Of a DNA stretch of 26,049 bases, positions 8,040-20,114 are shown piece after piece. Origin of the DNA: DASRRB01 sp036732755 (lineage in GTDB: Bacteria > Planctomycetota > B15-G4 > SIAN01); assembly GCA_036732755.1 (NCBI GenBank), contig DAINBU010000070.1, positions 1 through 26,049 on the forward strand, written 5' to 3'. How positions within the stretch are numbered: the stretch's first letter is position 1; each line of letters starts with the position of its first letter. Position numbers and translations under genes: made by a program. Under the pieces are notes generated by a model. That model had not been told where the DNA came from. It was given only the letters and a program-made list of their open reading frames with translations, and searched no databases.

Positions 8040-9740
8040 CTACTGCTCGAGGAAGGTCTCGCGCACGATCTCTTCGACGGTGGTCACGCCCTCGAACACG
8101 CGCGCCACGCCCGCCTGCCGCAGGTTGACCATCCCCTCCTCGACGGCGAGCTCGCGCAGCCGGCCCTGCGGCCAGTTCTCCAGGATCGCCTTGCGCAGCC
8201 GGTCGGTGATCACCATGAACTCGAAGAGGGCGACGCGGCCGCGGTAACCGGTGCGCGAGCACTCGTCGCAGCCCTCGCCGTACGCGAAGCGGCGCCCCCC
8301 CGTCGCGGCGGCGGTCAGCTCGAGCTGCGCGAGGACCTCGGGGCCCGGGTCGTACTCCTTGCGGCACGCCTTGCAGATGCGGCGCACGAGGCGCTGCGCG
8401 ACGATGGCGTTCAGCGTCGCCGCCAGCAGGTAGGACTCGACGCCGAGGTCGATCAGGCGCACGATGGCGGAGGGCGCGTCGTTGGTGTGGAGCGTGGAGA
8501 AGACGAGGTGGCCGGTGAGCGACGCCTCGATCGCGATCTTCGCGGTGTCGAGGTCGCGCGTCTCGCCGACCAGGATGATGTCGGGGTCCTGGCGCAGGAT
8601 GGTGCGCAGCACCGCCGCGTAGGTGACGCCGATCTCCTCGTTGATCGGCACCTGGACGATGCCGTCGAGGTCGTACTCGACCGGGTCCTCCGTCGTGATG
8701 ATCTTCATCGACGGGTCGTTCGTCTTGTTCAGCATCGAGTAGAGCGTGGTCGTCTTGCCCGAGCCGGTCGGCCCGGTGACCAGCACGATGCCGTGCGGCT
8801 TGTCGAGCAGCCCCTCGATGGTGCGCTTGCCCTCCTCGGTCAGCCCGATGCGGTCGAGGTCGAGCGCGACCACGCTGCGGTCGAGCACGCGCATCACGCA
8901 CGACTCGCCGTTCAGCGTCGGCAGCGTCGAGACGCGCAGGTCGACCGCCCGCCCGCCGATCGCGAGCTCGATACGGCCATCCTGGGGAACTCGCGTCTCG
9001 GCGATGTCGAGGTTCGCCATGACCTTGACGCGCGAGATGAGCGGGACCGCGAGCGCCAGCGGCGGCGGCTCCATCTCGTAGAGGATGCCGTCGACGCGGT
9101 AGCGCACCTTGAACTCGTGCTCGAACGGCTCGAGGTGGATGTCGGAGGCCTGGTCGCGCACCGCCTGGAACAGGATGAAGTTGAGGAGCTTCACGACCGG
9201 CGCCGCGTGCGCCATCGCCTCCTTGTCGTCGATGTCGCCGCCGCCGAGCCCGCCCCCCTTCTTCAGCTCGGCCAGCACGTTGTGCATGGAGCTGCCGGCG
9301 CCGGCGTCGCCGTAGAGCTGCTTCAGCTTCTTCTCGATCTGCTCGCCGTCGGCGATCAGCCCCTTCACCTCGCAACCGGCGAGGACCTCGAGCTCCTGCA
9401 GGAAGTGGGCGTTCAGCGGGTCGGCGAGCGCGACGAAGAGCGTCCCGCCCTCCTGCTTCACCGGCACCACCTTGAACACCGTGGCCGACGAGGCGTCGAC
9501 GCGCTTGACCACGTCGGGCGGCACCTCGACCTGGTCGAGGTCGACCACCTCGAAGCCCTGCTGGACGCCGAGCGCGAGCTGCAGCTGCGCCGTCGTGAGC
9601 CGCCCGAGGTCGACCAGGATCTTCCCGATCAGCCCGCCCTTGGCGCGCTGGACCGACAGCGCCTCCTGGACGTGGCCCTCGTGGACGTGGCCGCGCTCCT
9701 TCAGGATCTGTCCGATCAGCTTGCGCCGCGTCTGGGCCAT
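8040..9740 (-). CDS. pilB: Type IV pilus assembly ATPase, PilB/GspE family (second copy)
   Basis: 566 residues. It is a hexameric cytoplasmic ATPase that powers pilus extension. The N-terminal MshEN domain shows two tandem 24-residue repeats (LIGQILKERG and LIGKILVDLG, each ending ALxVQ), the pattern linked to cyclic-di-GMP binding. The catalytic domain has ASDIHLEP, Walker A GPTGSGKTTTL near residue 320, an Asp box (IITTEDPVEY), Walker B (IILVGETRD) and a His box (LTGHLVFSTLHTNDA). A tetracysteine zinc site (CKAC and CDEC about 38 residues apart) is typical of PilB. The start is ATG 9738-9740, with AAGGA six bases upstream and a 19-base gap after pilT. It differs clearly from the other PilB-type gene at 10863-12521, so it is not a recent duplicate. 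Which of the two drives the main pilus cannot be told here. Confidence 0.93.
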   Translation of the reverse strand: MAQTRRKLIGQILKERGHVHEGHVQEALSVQRAKGGLIGKILVDLGRLTTAQLQLALGVQQGFEVVDLDQVEVPPDVVKRVDASSATVFKVVPVKQEGGTLFVALADPLNAHFLQELEVLAGCEVKGLIADGEQIEKKLKQLYGDAGAGSSMHNVLAELKKGGGLGGGDIDDKEAMAHAAPVVKLLNFILFQAVRDQASDIHLEPFEHEFKVRYRVDGILYEMEPPPLALAVPLISRVKVMANLDIAETRVPQDGRIELAIGGRAVDLRVSTLPTLNGESCVMRVLDRSVVALDLDRIGLTEEGKRTIEGLLDKPHGIVLVTGPTGSGKTTTLYSMLNKTNDPSMKIITTEDPVEYDLDGIVQVPINEEIGVTYAAVLRTILRQDPDIILVGETRDLDTAKIAIEASLTGHLVFSTLHTNDAPSAIVRLIDLGVESYLLAATLNAIVAQRLVRRICKACRKEYDPGPEVLAQLELTAAATGGRRFAYGEGCDECSRTGYRGRVALFEFMVITDRLRKAILENWPQGRLRELAVEEGMVNLRQAGVARVFEGVTTVEEIVRETFLEQ

Positions 9741-9759
9741 GGAGGGTCCTTCGCGAAGC

Positions 9760-10836
<1,077 letters not shown>

Positions 10837-10862
10837 GTTCGTTCCTCCTCGCGTCGGCGCGC

Positions 10863-12521
10863 TCAGTCGGCGCCGGCGACGACGCGCAGCAGCTCGCGCA
10901 CGCTCGTCAGTCCGCTGATCACCTTCTTGCGGCCGTCGTCGAGCAGCGTCGACATGCGGCCCGACGCGACCGCCTCCTCGCGGATCTTCAGGTGCGGCTC
11001 CTGCCGGAAGGTCATGTCGCGCAGCCGCGCGTCCATCTCCATCAGCTCGAAGACGCCCTTGCGGCCGCGGAAGCCGGTGTTCTCGCAATTCCCGCAGCCC
11101 CGCTCCTTCCAGAGCGGCCGGCCGGACAGCACGTCGCGCTTGAGCCCGATCGCGGCGAGCTCGACGTCGTCGGGCTCGTAGCTCATCCGGCAGTCGATGC
11201 AGAGCGCGCGCACCAGGCGCTGCGCCATCACCGCGGTCACCGACGCGCTCACCAGGAAGGGCGCGACGCCCATCTCGACCAGGCGCGTCAGCGCGGAGGG
11301 AGCGTCGTTGGTGTGCAGCGTCGAGAAGACGAGGTGGCCGGTGAGCGACGCCTGGATCGCGACCTCGGCGGTCTCCTTGTCGCGGATCTCGCCGACCAGG
11401 ATCACGTTCGGCGCCTGGCGCAGCATCGCGCGCAGGATGCGCGCAAAGGTCAGCCCGATCTTCGCGTGGACCTGCGATTGGTTGATGCCGGTGATGTGGT
11501 ACTCGACCGGGTCCTCGGCCGTGATCAGCTTGCGGTCGGGCCGGTTCAGGTCCTTCAGCGCGGCGTAGAGCGTGGTCGTCTTGCCGGAGCCGGTCGGCCC
11601 GGTGACGAGGACGATGCCGTTGGGGCGCGCGATGATCTTGGTGAAGCGCGCCTGGTCCTCCTCGCCGAAGCCGAGTTCGCTCAGCGAGACCAGCCCCTTC
11701 TCCCGGTCGAGGAGGCGCATCACGATCGACTCGCCGTGGCTGCTCGGCAGGTCGGAGACGCGCAGGTCGAGTGCGCGCCCCTCGACGGCGGTGAGGATGC
11801 GGCCGTCCTGGGGCTTGCGCCGCTCCGCGATGTCGAGGCCCGCCATGATCTTCAGGCGCGACACGAGCGGCGCGTGCAGGTGTTTGGGGTGCGAGGCGAC
11901 CTCGCGCAGGATGCCGTCGATGCGGTAGCGCACGCGCAGCCGCTCCCCCTGCGGCTCGACGTGGATGTCGGAGGCGCGGCTCTTGAGCGCCGACTCGATC
12001 ATCTGCTGCACGAGCCGGATGATCGGCGCGTCGTCGTCGCCGCCGGCGGCGGCCGGCGCGCGCTCGGCCGGCGCGGCGGCGGGCGCCGCGACGTCGGCGC
12101 CGTAGAGCTCCTTGATCTTCTTCGCGACCGCCGTCGCCGTCGCGAGCGCCGCCTGCACCGGCGCGTTGAGGACGAAGGAGAGGTCGTCGAGCTGCAGCGA
12201 GGTGGCCGGGTCGTCGACCGCGACCACGAACTTCCCGTCCTTCTCCATCAGCGGGACGGCGCGCAGCCGCACCGCCGTGTCCTTGGGGACGCGCTGTACT
12301 AATGCCGGCGCGATCTTGTTTTTGTCGAGGTCGACGAAGGGGAGCCCTGCCTGTTTGGCGAGCCCGCGGAAGAGCGTCGCCTCGTCGATCGCACCGGCCG
12401 CGATCAGCGCCTCGCCCACCTTGATCCGGCGCGCGCGCTGCTGCTGCAGCGCCTGGTTCAGCTGCACGTCGGTGATCGCGCCCTGAGCGACCAGGATCTC
12501 GCCGATCTTCAAGCGCGTCAC
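10863..12521 (-). CDS. Type IV pilus/type II secretion ATPase, PilB/GspE family (first copy)
   Basis: 552 residues. It opens with two MshEN repeats (LKIGEILVAQG...ALQQQ and IKVGEALIAAG...GLAKQ) and a GSPII_E N-terminal fold. An Ala/Pro-rich hinge at about residues 145-165 leads to the ATPase core: ASDIHVEP, KPQDGRI, Walker A GPTGSGKTTTL near residue 306, Asp box (LITAEDPVEYH), Walker B (VILVGEIRD), His box (LTGHLVFSTLHTNDA) and a zinc tetracysteine (CIDC, then CGNC). The start is GTG 12519-12521; the Shine-Dalgarno is poor. It is the first gene of the 12.5-kb minus-strand run and faces a lipoprotein gene across 167 bases, so its promoter must be there. With pilT, a second pilB and pilC following, it may be an alternative extension motor or serve a pseudopilus system. 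Confidence 0.92.
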   Translation of the reverse strand: MTRLKIGEILVAQGAITDVQLNQALQQQRARRIKVGEALIAAGAIDEATLFRGLAKQAGLPFVDLDKNKIAPALVQRVPKDTAVRLRAVPLMEKDGKFVVAVDDPATSLQLDDLSFVLNAPVQAALATATAVAKKIKELYGADVAAPAAAPAERAPAAAGGDDDAPIIRLVQQMIESALKSRASDIHVEPQGERLRVRYRIDGILREVASHPKHLHAPLVSRLKIMAGLDIAERRKPQDGRILTAVEGRALDLRVSDLPSSHGESIVMRLLDREKGLVSLSELGFGEEDQARFTKIIARPNGIVLVTGPTGSGKTTTLYAALKDLNRPDRKLITAEDPVEYHITGINQSQVHAKIGLTFARILRAMLRQAPNVILVGEIRDKETAEVAIQASLTGHLVFSTLHTNDAPSALTRLVEMGVAPFLVSASVTAVMAQRLVRALCIDCRMSYEPDDVELAAIGLKRDVLSGRPLWKERGCGNCENTGFRGRKGVFELMEMDARLRDMTFRQEPHLKIREEAVASGRMSTLLDDGRKKVISGLTSVRELLRVVAGAD

Positions 12522-12688
12522 GTTGGCCGGCCGTCCATGGGGCGGGAGGAAGCGGGCGTGAACCCAGGGATGGTAGTGGCGCCGGCAAACGCTTGCAACG
12601 CGCGCACGGGGGCGGGAACGTCGAGGTCTGGAATGGAACCGTCACGGAAGATCGGCGCGTCGCCGCGCCGCACGAATCGGGAGCCGCC

Positions 12689-13537
12689 GTGCGACTGCTT
12701 CTCGCGCTCGCCCTCTTCTCCTCGTCCGGTTGCATCGTTCCGAAGCACGAAAGCATGGCGACCGCGCCCGACGCGGTGCTGACGTTCCAGTCGAAGTTCG
12801 CGCGCGACGACGTCGAAGGCGAGCTCGCCTGCTTCTCGCAGCGCTTCCGCGAGCAGAGCGGCGGGCTCTCGCTGCAGGGCTACGCGACGCTGCGCGACCG
12901 CTTCCTCGCGCCGCTCGGCGGGTTCGGCCGCTGCGTGCTGCGCCGCAACTCGCTCGACGACAACCTCGTCGCCGTCGAGGGCGGCGACGGCCTGCACCTA
13001 CGGCTGGTGTATTCGCTGTTCGGCAACGCCTTCGAGGTCGCCGCGGCGGCCGAGGCGCGCTTCACCTTTCCCGACCCCGACGGCGTCGCGACCGGCGCCC
13101 CGTTCACGCCGCGCGACGTCTCGCTCGAGCCGCGTGGCGCTTCGCCGCCGCGGCGCCTGGTCGTCCATTGGAACATGCCGGCCGAAGCGGCGCGCCGCCT
13201 GGTCGCGACCGGGCTCGCCTGGGCCGAAGTCGGCAACGAGTGGCGGCTCGAGGGCCTGACGCCGCTGGAGGAGACGCCGAAGGAGGGCGAGCCGGCGGCG
13301 GTTCCCGCCGCCGCAGGCGCGGTGCGCGTCGTGAGCCGGGCGCTGCTGCCGGTCCGCGAGATCGGCTCCTCGTTCGGCTCGGTGCGGTTGCGCGTCGAGC
13401 TCGAGCTCAGCGACGCCGCCGCGTGCATGCGCGCGCTGCCCGACGGCACGCTCCTCGTCGCCGGCGGAGCGGACGCGCCGCGCTTGCGCTGGGAGTCGGG
13501 CGAAAGTTCGAGCACCGGCGCCGCCGACCCGCGCTGA
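12689..13537 (+). CDS. Lipoprotein of unknown function
   Basis: 282 residues. It has a clear lipoprotein signal: VRLLLALALF, then the lipobox SSGC with Cys at about residue 15. The mature part has an alpha/beta start (AVLTFQSKFARDDVEGELACFSQRF), similar in feel to NTF2-like or SnoaL-like domains that place a helix before a curved sheet. A longer region with beta-strand patterns and a Pro/Ala-rich linker follows (about 195-210). I cannot name a family. The start is GTG 12689-12691, with GGGAG five bases before it; a longer in-frame version to 12593 would put the signal peptide inside the protein. It is divergent from the pilus cluster and 68 bases upstream of ppdK on the same strand. Confidence 0.75.
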   Translation: MRLLLALALFSSSGCIVPKHESMATAPDAVLTFQSKFARDDVEGELACFSQRFREQSGGLSLQGYATLRDRFLAPLGGFGRCVLRRNSLDDNLVAVEGGDGLHLRLVYSLFGNAFEVAAAAEARFTFPDPDGVATGAPFTPRDVSLEPRGASPPRRLVVHWNMPAEAARRLVATGLAWAEVGNEWRLEGLTPLEETPKEGEPAAVPAAAGAVRVVSRALLPVREIGSSFGSVRLRVELELSDAAACMRALPDGTLLVAGGADAPRLRWESGESSSTGAADPR

Positions 13538-13561
13538 CGCCGCCGCCGCCCGCGGTATCCT
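13534..13561 (+). promoter_or_regulatory. Candidate sigma70-type promoter for ppdK
   Basis: CTGACG (13534-13539) and TATCCT (13556-13561) are separated by 16 bases. Each box matches four of six consensus bases. The -35 overlaps the stop codon of the preceding lipoprotein gene, and the predicted start is about 35-40 bases before the ppdK start codon. This is a weak match on its own. Confidence 0.3.
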
Positions 13562-13605
13562 CCCGCGCCGTTTTCAGGGGACCTCGGGAACAAGGAAGGC
13601 GGGCC

Positions 13606-16440
<2,835 letters not shown>

Positions 16441-16465
16441 CTCGCGCGCCGCTCCGCCCTGCCCT

Positions 16466-18286
16466 CTACGGGACCGTGACCGACTTCGCGAGCGCGCGCG
16501 GGCGGTCGATGTCGCGGCCGAGGGCGCAGGCCGTGTAGTAGGCGAAGTACTGGCCGGCGACGATCTGGAGGAAGACGTCGGTCAGCTCGCCTTCGCCCGG
16601 CGTCGCGATCACGGCGTCGACGTGGGTCCGCTCCGACTCCTTCATGGCGCCGAACGCGAGGATCGGCCCGCCGCGGCTGCGCACCTCTTCCAACGCATAG
16701 ATGGTGAGAGCGCGCAGCTCGCCGCTCTCCGCGGGCGGGACGAAGATCGCCGTGCCCATCGCAGAGTCGATCAGGCTGATGGTGCCGTGCTTCAGGAAGC
16801 CGGCCGCCATGCCTTCGGCGTGGCGGTAGGTGACCTCCTTGAACTTGAGCGCGCCCTCCTGCGCGATCGGCGCGAAGACGCCGCGGCCGAGGAAGAACCA
16901 CTTCTCGAGGCCGAGGAAGCGCGCCGCGGCTTCCCGCGCGTCCTGCTCGATCTTCGGCCGCCACGTCTCGAGCACCGCCGGCAGCCGCGCGAGCTCGGCC
17001 TCGAACACAGCGAGCCGTTTGGCGTCAAGCGCGCCCGACAGCCACCCCATCTCGAGCGCGATGCGCGCGACGAAGACCGCTTGCGAGAACGCGCTCTTGG
17101 TCGCGAGCACCGCGACCTCGGGCCCGGCGCCCTGCAGCACGACCTGGTCGACCTCGCGCGCCATCGACGAGCCGGCGACGTTCACGATGCCGACCAGGCT
17201 CGCGCCCGCCGCCTTCGCGCCGCGCAGCGCGCGCAGCGTGTCGTAGGTCTCGCCCGACTGCGAGATGCCGAGCACGACGTCGCCCGGCGCCGAGTGGACG
17301 ACCGACGGCATCTCGTCGGCCGTGACGAGCGGGCAGAAGCGCTTCGCGAAGCTCGCGAAGAGGTGCTGGCCGACGCTCGCCATGTGGAACGCGCTGCCCA
17401 TGCCGGTCAGGAAGGCGCGCTTCGCGGCGAGGAGTTTTTCGGCAGCGCGTGTAATCGCGGCGGCGTCGCCGCCGAGCGCGGTGCGCGCGGCCTGCGGGCA
17501 CTCCGCCATCTCCTTCTGCATGAAGTGCTGGTAGGCGCCGCGCTCCGGCGAGGAGAAGTCGCCGTCGAGCTTGCGGCGCGGCCGCGCGACGTGCTCGCCA
17601 TTGTCGAGGCGGGTGATCACGCAGTCGTTCGCGGTCACCTCGGCCATCTCGCCGTCGTCGAGGTAGACGATCTCCGGGCAGACCGACGCGAGCGCGAGCG
17701 GATCGGACGCGACGATCGTGCGGTCGGCGCCGAAGCCGACGACGAGCGGGCTCTCCTTGCGCAGCGCGAAGATGCGGCCCGGCTCCGACTCGAACATCAC
17801 GGCGAAGCCGAAGGTGCCGGTGAGCTCGCGCACGGCGGCGCGGATCGCGTCGGCGGGCGCGCGGCCCCCCTTGCGGTGCTCCTCGATCAGGTGCGCGAAG
17901 ACCTCGCTGTCGGTCTCCGACGCGAAGGCGTGGCCGCGCGCGGCGAGGCGGTCGCGCAGCTCGCGGTAGTTGGCAAGGACGCCGTTGTGGACGATCGCGA
18001 TGTCGCCGTCGCACGAGAGGTGCGGGTGGGCGTTGCGGCGCGTGACGCCGCCGTGCGTCGCCCAGCGCGTGTGCGCGATGCCGATCGCGCCGTGCAGTCC
18101 GCCGAAGGTGTCGCGGCCGTCGAGGTCGCTCGGCCCGCCGACGTCCTTCGCGACGACGATCCCCTTGCCGTTCAGGACCGCGACGCCGCACGAGTCGTAG
18201 CCGCGGTACTCGAGGCGGCGGATTCCGCGGACGAGGTCGCCCGCCGAGTCCTTGCCGACGGTGACGATGCCGACGATCCCGCACAT
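16466..18286 (-). CDS. glmS: Glutamine-fructose-6-phosphate aminotransferase (glucosamine-6-phosphate synthase)
   Basis: 606 residues, the normal GlmS length. It makes glucosamine-6-phosphate from fructose-6-phosphate and glutamine, the entry step to UDP-GlcNAc for peptidoglycan and LPS. The N-terminal glutaminase domain starts MCGIVGIV (Cys becomes the nucleophile once Met is removed), with RRLEYRGYDSCG, HTRWATHGG and VHNGVLANY. Two SIS isomerase domains follow, with SQSGETYDTL, LATKSAFSQ, RGVFAPIAQEGALKFKEV and the C-terminal DIDRPRALAKSVTVP. The start is ATG 18284-18286, with GGAG eight bases before it. An in-frame extension upstream is rejected because it reads through the ribozyme leader and lacks the required N-terminal Cys. 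Expression is probably feedback-controlled by the glmS ribozyme at 18433-18585. Confidence 0.98.
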   Translation of the reverse strand: MCGIVGIVTVGKDSAGDLVRGIRRLEYRGYDSCGVAVLNGKGIVVAKDVGGPSDLDGRDTFGGLHGAIGIAHTRWATHGGVTRRNAHPHLSCDGDIAIVHNGVLANYRELRDRLAARGHAFASETDSEVFAHLIEEHRKGGRAPADAIRAAVRELTGTFGFAVMFESEPGRIFALRKESPLVVGFGADRTIVASDPLALASVCPEIVYLDDGEMAEVTANDCVITRLDNGEHVARPRRKLDGDFSSPERGAYQHFMQKEMAECPQAARTALGGDAAAITRAAEKLLAAKRAFLTGMGSAFHMASVGQHLFASFAKRFCPLVTADEMPSVVHSAPGDVVLGISQSGETYDTLRALRGAKAAGASLVGIVNVAGSSMAREVDQVVLQGAGPEVAVLATKSAFSQAVFVARIALEMGWLSGALDAKRLAVFEAELARLPAVLETWRPKIEQDAREAAARFLGLEKWFFLGRGVFAPIAQEGALKFKEVTYRHAEGMAAGFLKHGTISLIDSAMGTAIFVPPAESGELRALTIYALEEVRSRGGPILAFGAMKESERTHVDAVIATPGEGELTDVFLQIVAGQYFAYYTACALGRDIDRPRALAKSVTVP

Positions 18287-18432
18287 GGACGTGTCTCCGA
18301 TCGCGCGCTTGGAGCGCGCGGACCGGCGCGGGGCGGAACGGAGACGATGGACCGGGCGCCGCCGCGACGGATCGAGCCGTCGCGCTCGCGCATGTCCGAT
18401 GAGAGGACGATCGCTCGATCGTCCAGCGGGTC
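18287..18432 (-). promoter_or_regulatory. Structured leader between glmS ribozyme and glmS start codon
   Basis: This 146-base stretch is non-coding on inspection. It has a perfect 9-bp stem with a two-base loop at 18405-18424 and a GC stem (GCGCGC flanking TCCAA) just upstream of the Shine-Dalgarno. A 7-base inverted repeat, GTCTCCG (18339-18345) against CGGAGAC (18293-18299), includes the Shine-Dalgarno GGAG. Folded, this would cover the ribosome-binding site of glmS. Whether it responds to anything is unknown. Confidence 0.5.
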
Positions 18433-18585
18433 CGCAGGCGTTTGTCCCCGGGATCTCTCCCGGTCTTTGGCGCTCTGCGTCACGAACCCAGCCGGGTCCG
18501 GAGGCCCATCCGCCGAGTCTTTCGATGAGGCCTCGCCTCGTCACCCGCCGCGCGATCACACTTCCTCGCGGCGGGCCTGGCGCTT
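18433..18585 (-). ncRNA. glmS ribozyme (GlcN6P-activated self-cleaving riboswitch)
   Basis: The RNA read from the minus strand matches the glmS ribozyme in sequence and fold. Cleavage is expected between A at 18584 and G at 18583, in AAGCGCC. P1 is a 9-bp perfect stem (18567-18575 with 18544-18552). The invariant UGACGAGG, holding the active-site G, is at 18536-18543. A 6-bp helix GAGGCC/GGCCUC (18529-18534 with 18501-18506) encloses AUCGA and the conserved UCGGCGGAUG (18507-18516). A hairpin lies at 18484-18499. P3 (18471-18479 with 18433-18440) carries P4, CCGGGA/UCCCGG (18448-18463), flanked by A-rich joints. I compared these with the Thermoanaerobacter ribozyme from memory: helices are kept while their sequences change, as in true homologues. 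Glucosamine-6-phosphate acts as coenzyme for cleavage, lowering glmS mRNA. It lies 146 bases upstream of glmS. Confidence 0.92.
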
Positions 18586-18664
18586 GGAGATTCGTCTCGT
18601 CCGCTCTACGCGGTCGCTGCCTGGGTGCCCTTTCCTGCCCGCTCCATCACCGAGGAGCCCGCGG

Positions 18665-18680
18665 CGCATCACGCGATGCG
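18665..18680 (-). repeat. Short hairpin at the 5' end of the glmS leader
   Basis: A 6-bp stem (CGCATC/GATGCG) with loop GCGT on the transcript lies just downstream of the predicted glmS transcription start. It could protect the 5' end of the RNA upstream of the ribozyme cleavage site. Confidence 0.35.
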
Positions 18681-18688
18681 AGGCGCAA

Positions 18689-18716
18689 TCCATAACTCGT
18701 GATCGCCGCCTGTCAA
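18689..18716 (-). promoter_or_regulatory. Candidate glmS promoter
   Basis: A perfect TTGACA (-35, plus-strand 18711-18716) is followed after 16 bases by TATGGA (-10, 18689-18694). It lies between the RNase D stop (18764) and the ribozyme (18585), which is where a separate glmS promoter should be. The -10 box is weak. The predicted leader is about 390 bases, of which about 100 would be released by ribozyme cleavage. Confidence 0.5.
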
Positions 18717-18763
18717 AGACGGGATGCGATTGCGTCGAATCTTCCCGGACGATCGTTCCACCC

Positions 18764-19948
18764 TCACGCGGGGCGGGGGCGGGCTCCGGCCACGACGCGC
18801 AGGATCTCGTCGCCGTATTCCCGCACCCGGAAGGGTGACATGCCGGGCACCGTGGCGAGCCGCTCGAGCGAGAGGGCGTCGGCCCGCGCGATGTTGCGGA
18901 GCGTCCCCGAGGTCGCGACGCGCGACTCGTCGACGTCGCGCTCGGCGGCGCGCCGAGTCCGCCACTCGCGCAGCGCCTCGAAGATCCGCTTCTCGTCGTC
19001 GCGCAGCGGCGCCTCGCCGTCGGCGTGGCGCGTTCGCACGCGCCGCTCGCGCTCGAGCGGCCCCGCGGCGAGCGCGGACGCGATCGTCCCGAGCAGCGCG
19101 CGCTCGTCGCGTTCGACCTGCCAGCGCGGCAGCCCCGGGACGTCGCGCAGCTGCACGGACGAGTGCGGCCGCAGGTGCGCCAGCTCGACCAGGGCGCGGT
19201 CGGGGAAGACCCGGTGCGGCGAGCGGTCGCGCTGCGCCGCGATCTTGTCGCGCAGCAGGAAGAGGTCGTGCAGCACGCGCAGCCCGGCGCCGTCGAGGCG
19301 TTCGGCGCCCGGCGCGCGCCGGAACGAGTCGGGGTCGAACTCGCGCTCGGTGTGCTGCACGAAGGCGAGCTTCTCGAACTCCTCGCGCGCCTCGTCGGCG
19401 CGCCCCTTCGCCGCGAGCTCGCGCTCGAACTGGTCGCGCAGCTCGAGCAGGTAGCGCGTGTCGCCCGCCGCGTACTCGAGCTGTCCTTCGGTGAGCGGCC
19501 GCTTGCTCCAGTCGGAGGTCTGGTAGGTCTTCTTCTGCTCGACGCCGAAGCGCTCCTGCAGCAGCGACGCGAGCCCCGGCCGGCGCAACCCGAGCACCTG
19601 CGCCGCGAGCATCGTGTCGAAGAGGTTCGCGAAGCGGAAGCCGTGGCGGTGGCTCAGCAGCGCGACGTCGTTCGAGCCGGCGTGGAAGACCTTTCGCACG
19701 TCGGCGTCGGCGGCGAGCTCGGCGAGCGGCGCGAAGTCGAGGCCCGCGAGCGGGTCGATCAGGTAGTCGTGCTCGCGCGTCGAGATCTGCAGCAGGCAGA
19801 CCTTCACGTGGTACGCGTAGTACGAATCGGCTTCCGTGTCGATCGCGAGGTCGCGCGCCTGCCGCAAATCGGGAAGTGCTTCAGCCAGCGCTCGCGCGGT
19901 GTCGATCCAGTGCACGCCGGGAGGCAGGTGGAGGGGCGAGACACTCAT
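18764..19948 (-). CDS. rnd: Ribonuclease D
   Basis: 394 residues, close to E. coli RNase D (375). It is a 3'-5' exonuclease that trims tRNA and other stable RNA precursors. The DEDDy catalytic domain is complete: Exo I AIDTEAD (Asp37, Glu39), Exo II KVFHAGSNDVALL with NLFDTMLAAQ, and Exo III QLEYAAGDTRYLL with the Tyr and Asp. The C-terminal half has helical HRDC-type segments (LRVLHDLFLLRDKIAAQRD; LATVPGMSPFRVREYGDEIL). The start is ATG 19946-19948. There is no Shine-Dalgarno, but a TACAAT -10-like box lies ten bases upstream, suggesting a leaderless or nearly leaderless mRNA. It is divergent from the NtrC-like gene, and glmS follows with its own promoter and ribozyme. Confidence 0.95.
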   Translation of the reverse strand: MSVSPLHLPPGVHWIDTARALAEALPDLRQARDLAIDTEADSYYAYHVKVCLLQISTREHDYLIDPLAGLDFAPLAELAADADVRKVFHAGSNDVALLSHRHGFRFANLFDTMLAAQVLGLRRPGLASLLQERFGVEQKKTYQTSDWSKRPLTEGQLEYAAGDTRYLLELRDQFERELAAKGRADEAREEFEKLAFVQHTEREFDPDSFRRAPGAERLDGAGLRVLHDLFLLRDKIAAQRDRSPHRVFPDRALVELAHLRPHSSVQLRDVPGLPRWQVERDERALLGTIASALAAGPLERERRVRTRHADGEAPLRDDEKRIFEALREWRTRRAAERDVDESRVATSGTLRNIARADALSLERLATVPGMSPFRVREYGDEILRVVAGARPRPA

Positions 19949-19958
19949 CGGGGGCGGG

Positions 19959-19987
19959 ATTGTACGGGCCGTCTCCGAGGGTTCCGA
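19959..19987 (-). promoter_or_regulatory. Candidate promoter for RNase D giving a near-leaderless mRNA
   Basis: TACAAT (-10, 19959-19964) has TCGGAA 17 bases upstream (19982-19987) as a weak -35. Transcription would start about four bases before the ATG at 19948. The lack of any Shine-Dalgarno fits this. Confidence 0.35.
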
Positions 19988-20031
19988 GAGCCGTGATGCA
20001 TCCGTTCGGCGGAGCGTCGCGGACTGTGGGG

Positions 20032-20047
20032 CCGTGCTCACGCACGG
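20032..20047. repeat. Inverted repeat in the divergent rnd / NtrC-like intergenic region
   Basis: A perfect 6-bp inverted repeat (CCGTGC, four bases, GCACGG) lies 67 bases upstream of the regulator gene. It could be an operator for the regulator itself or a leader hairpin. In so GC-rich a sequence, chance is possible. Confidence 0.3.
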
Positions 20048-20114
20048 TGGGTGGAGGACCACGTCGGACCCAGCTCGCGGGCCGGGAGGCACGCGAGACC
20101 CACTGGAGGGACGA

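Noticed and set aside
12580..12597. Possible sigma54 promoter (GGC...TTGCA) near the pilus cluster start
   Set aside because: The spacing between GG and GC is nine bases, not the strict ten, and it points away from the pilus genes.
16441..16465. Terminator between convergent ppdK and glmS
   Set aside because: Only 25 bases and no stem or T-run seen.
18287..18559. N-terminal extension of GlmS into the leader in the same frame
   Set aside because: GlmS needs Cys right after the initiator Met, the Shine-Dalgarno fits the ATG at 18286, and the extension reads through ribozyme helices.
18433..18590. RNase P RNA or another stable RNA as explanation for the glmS leader
   Set aside because: The GGAAAG-like bases do not extend to the RNase P conserved regions, while the glmS ribozyme core matches in order.
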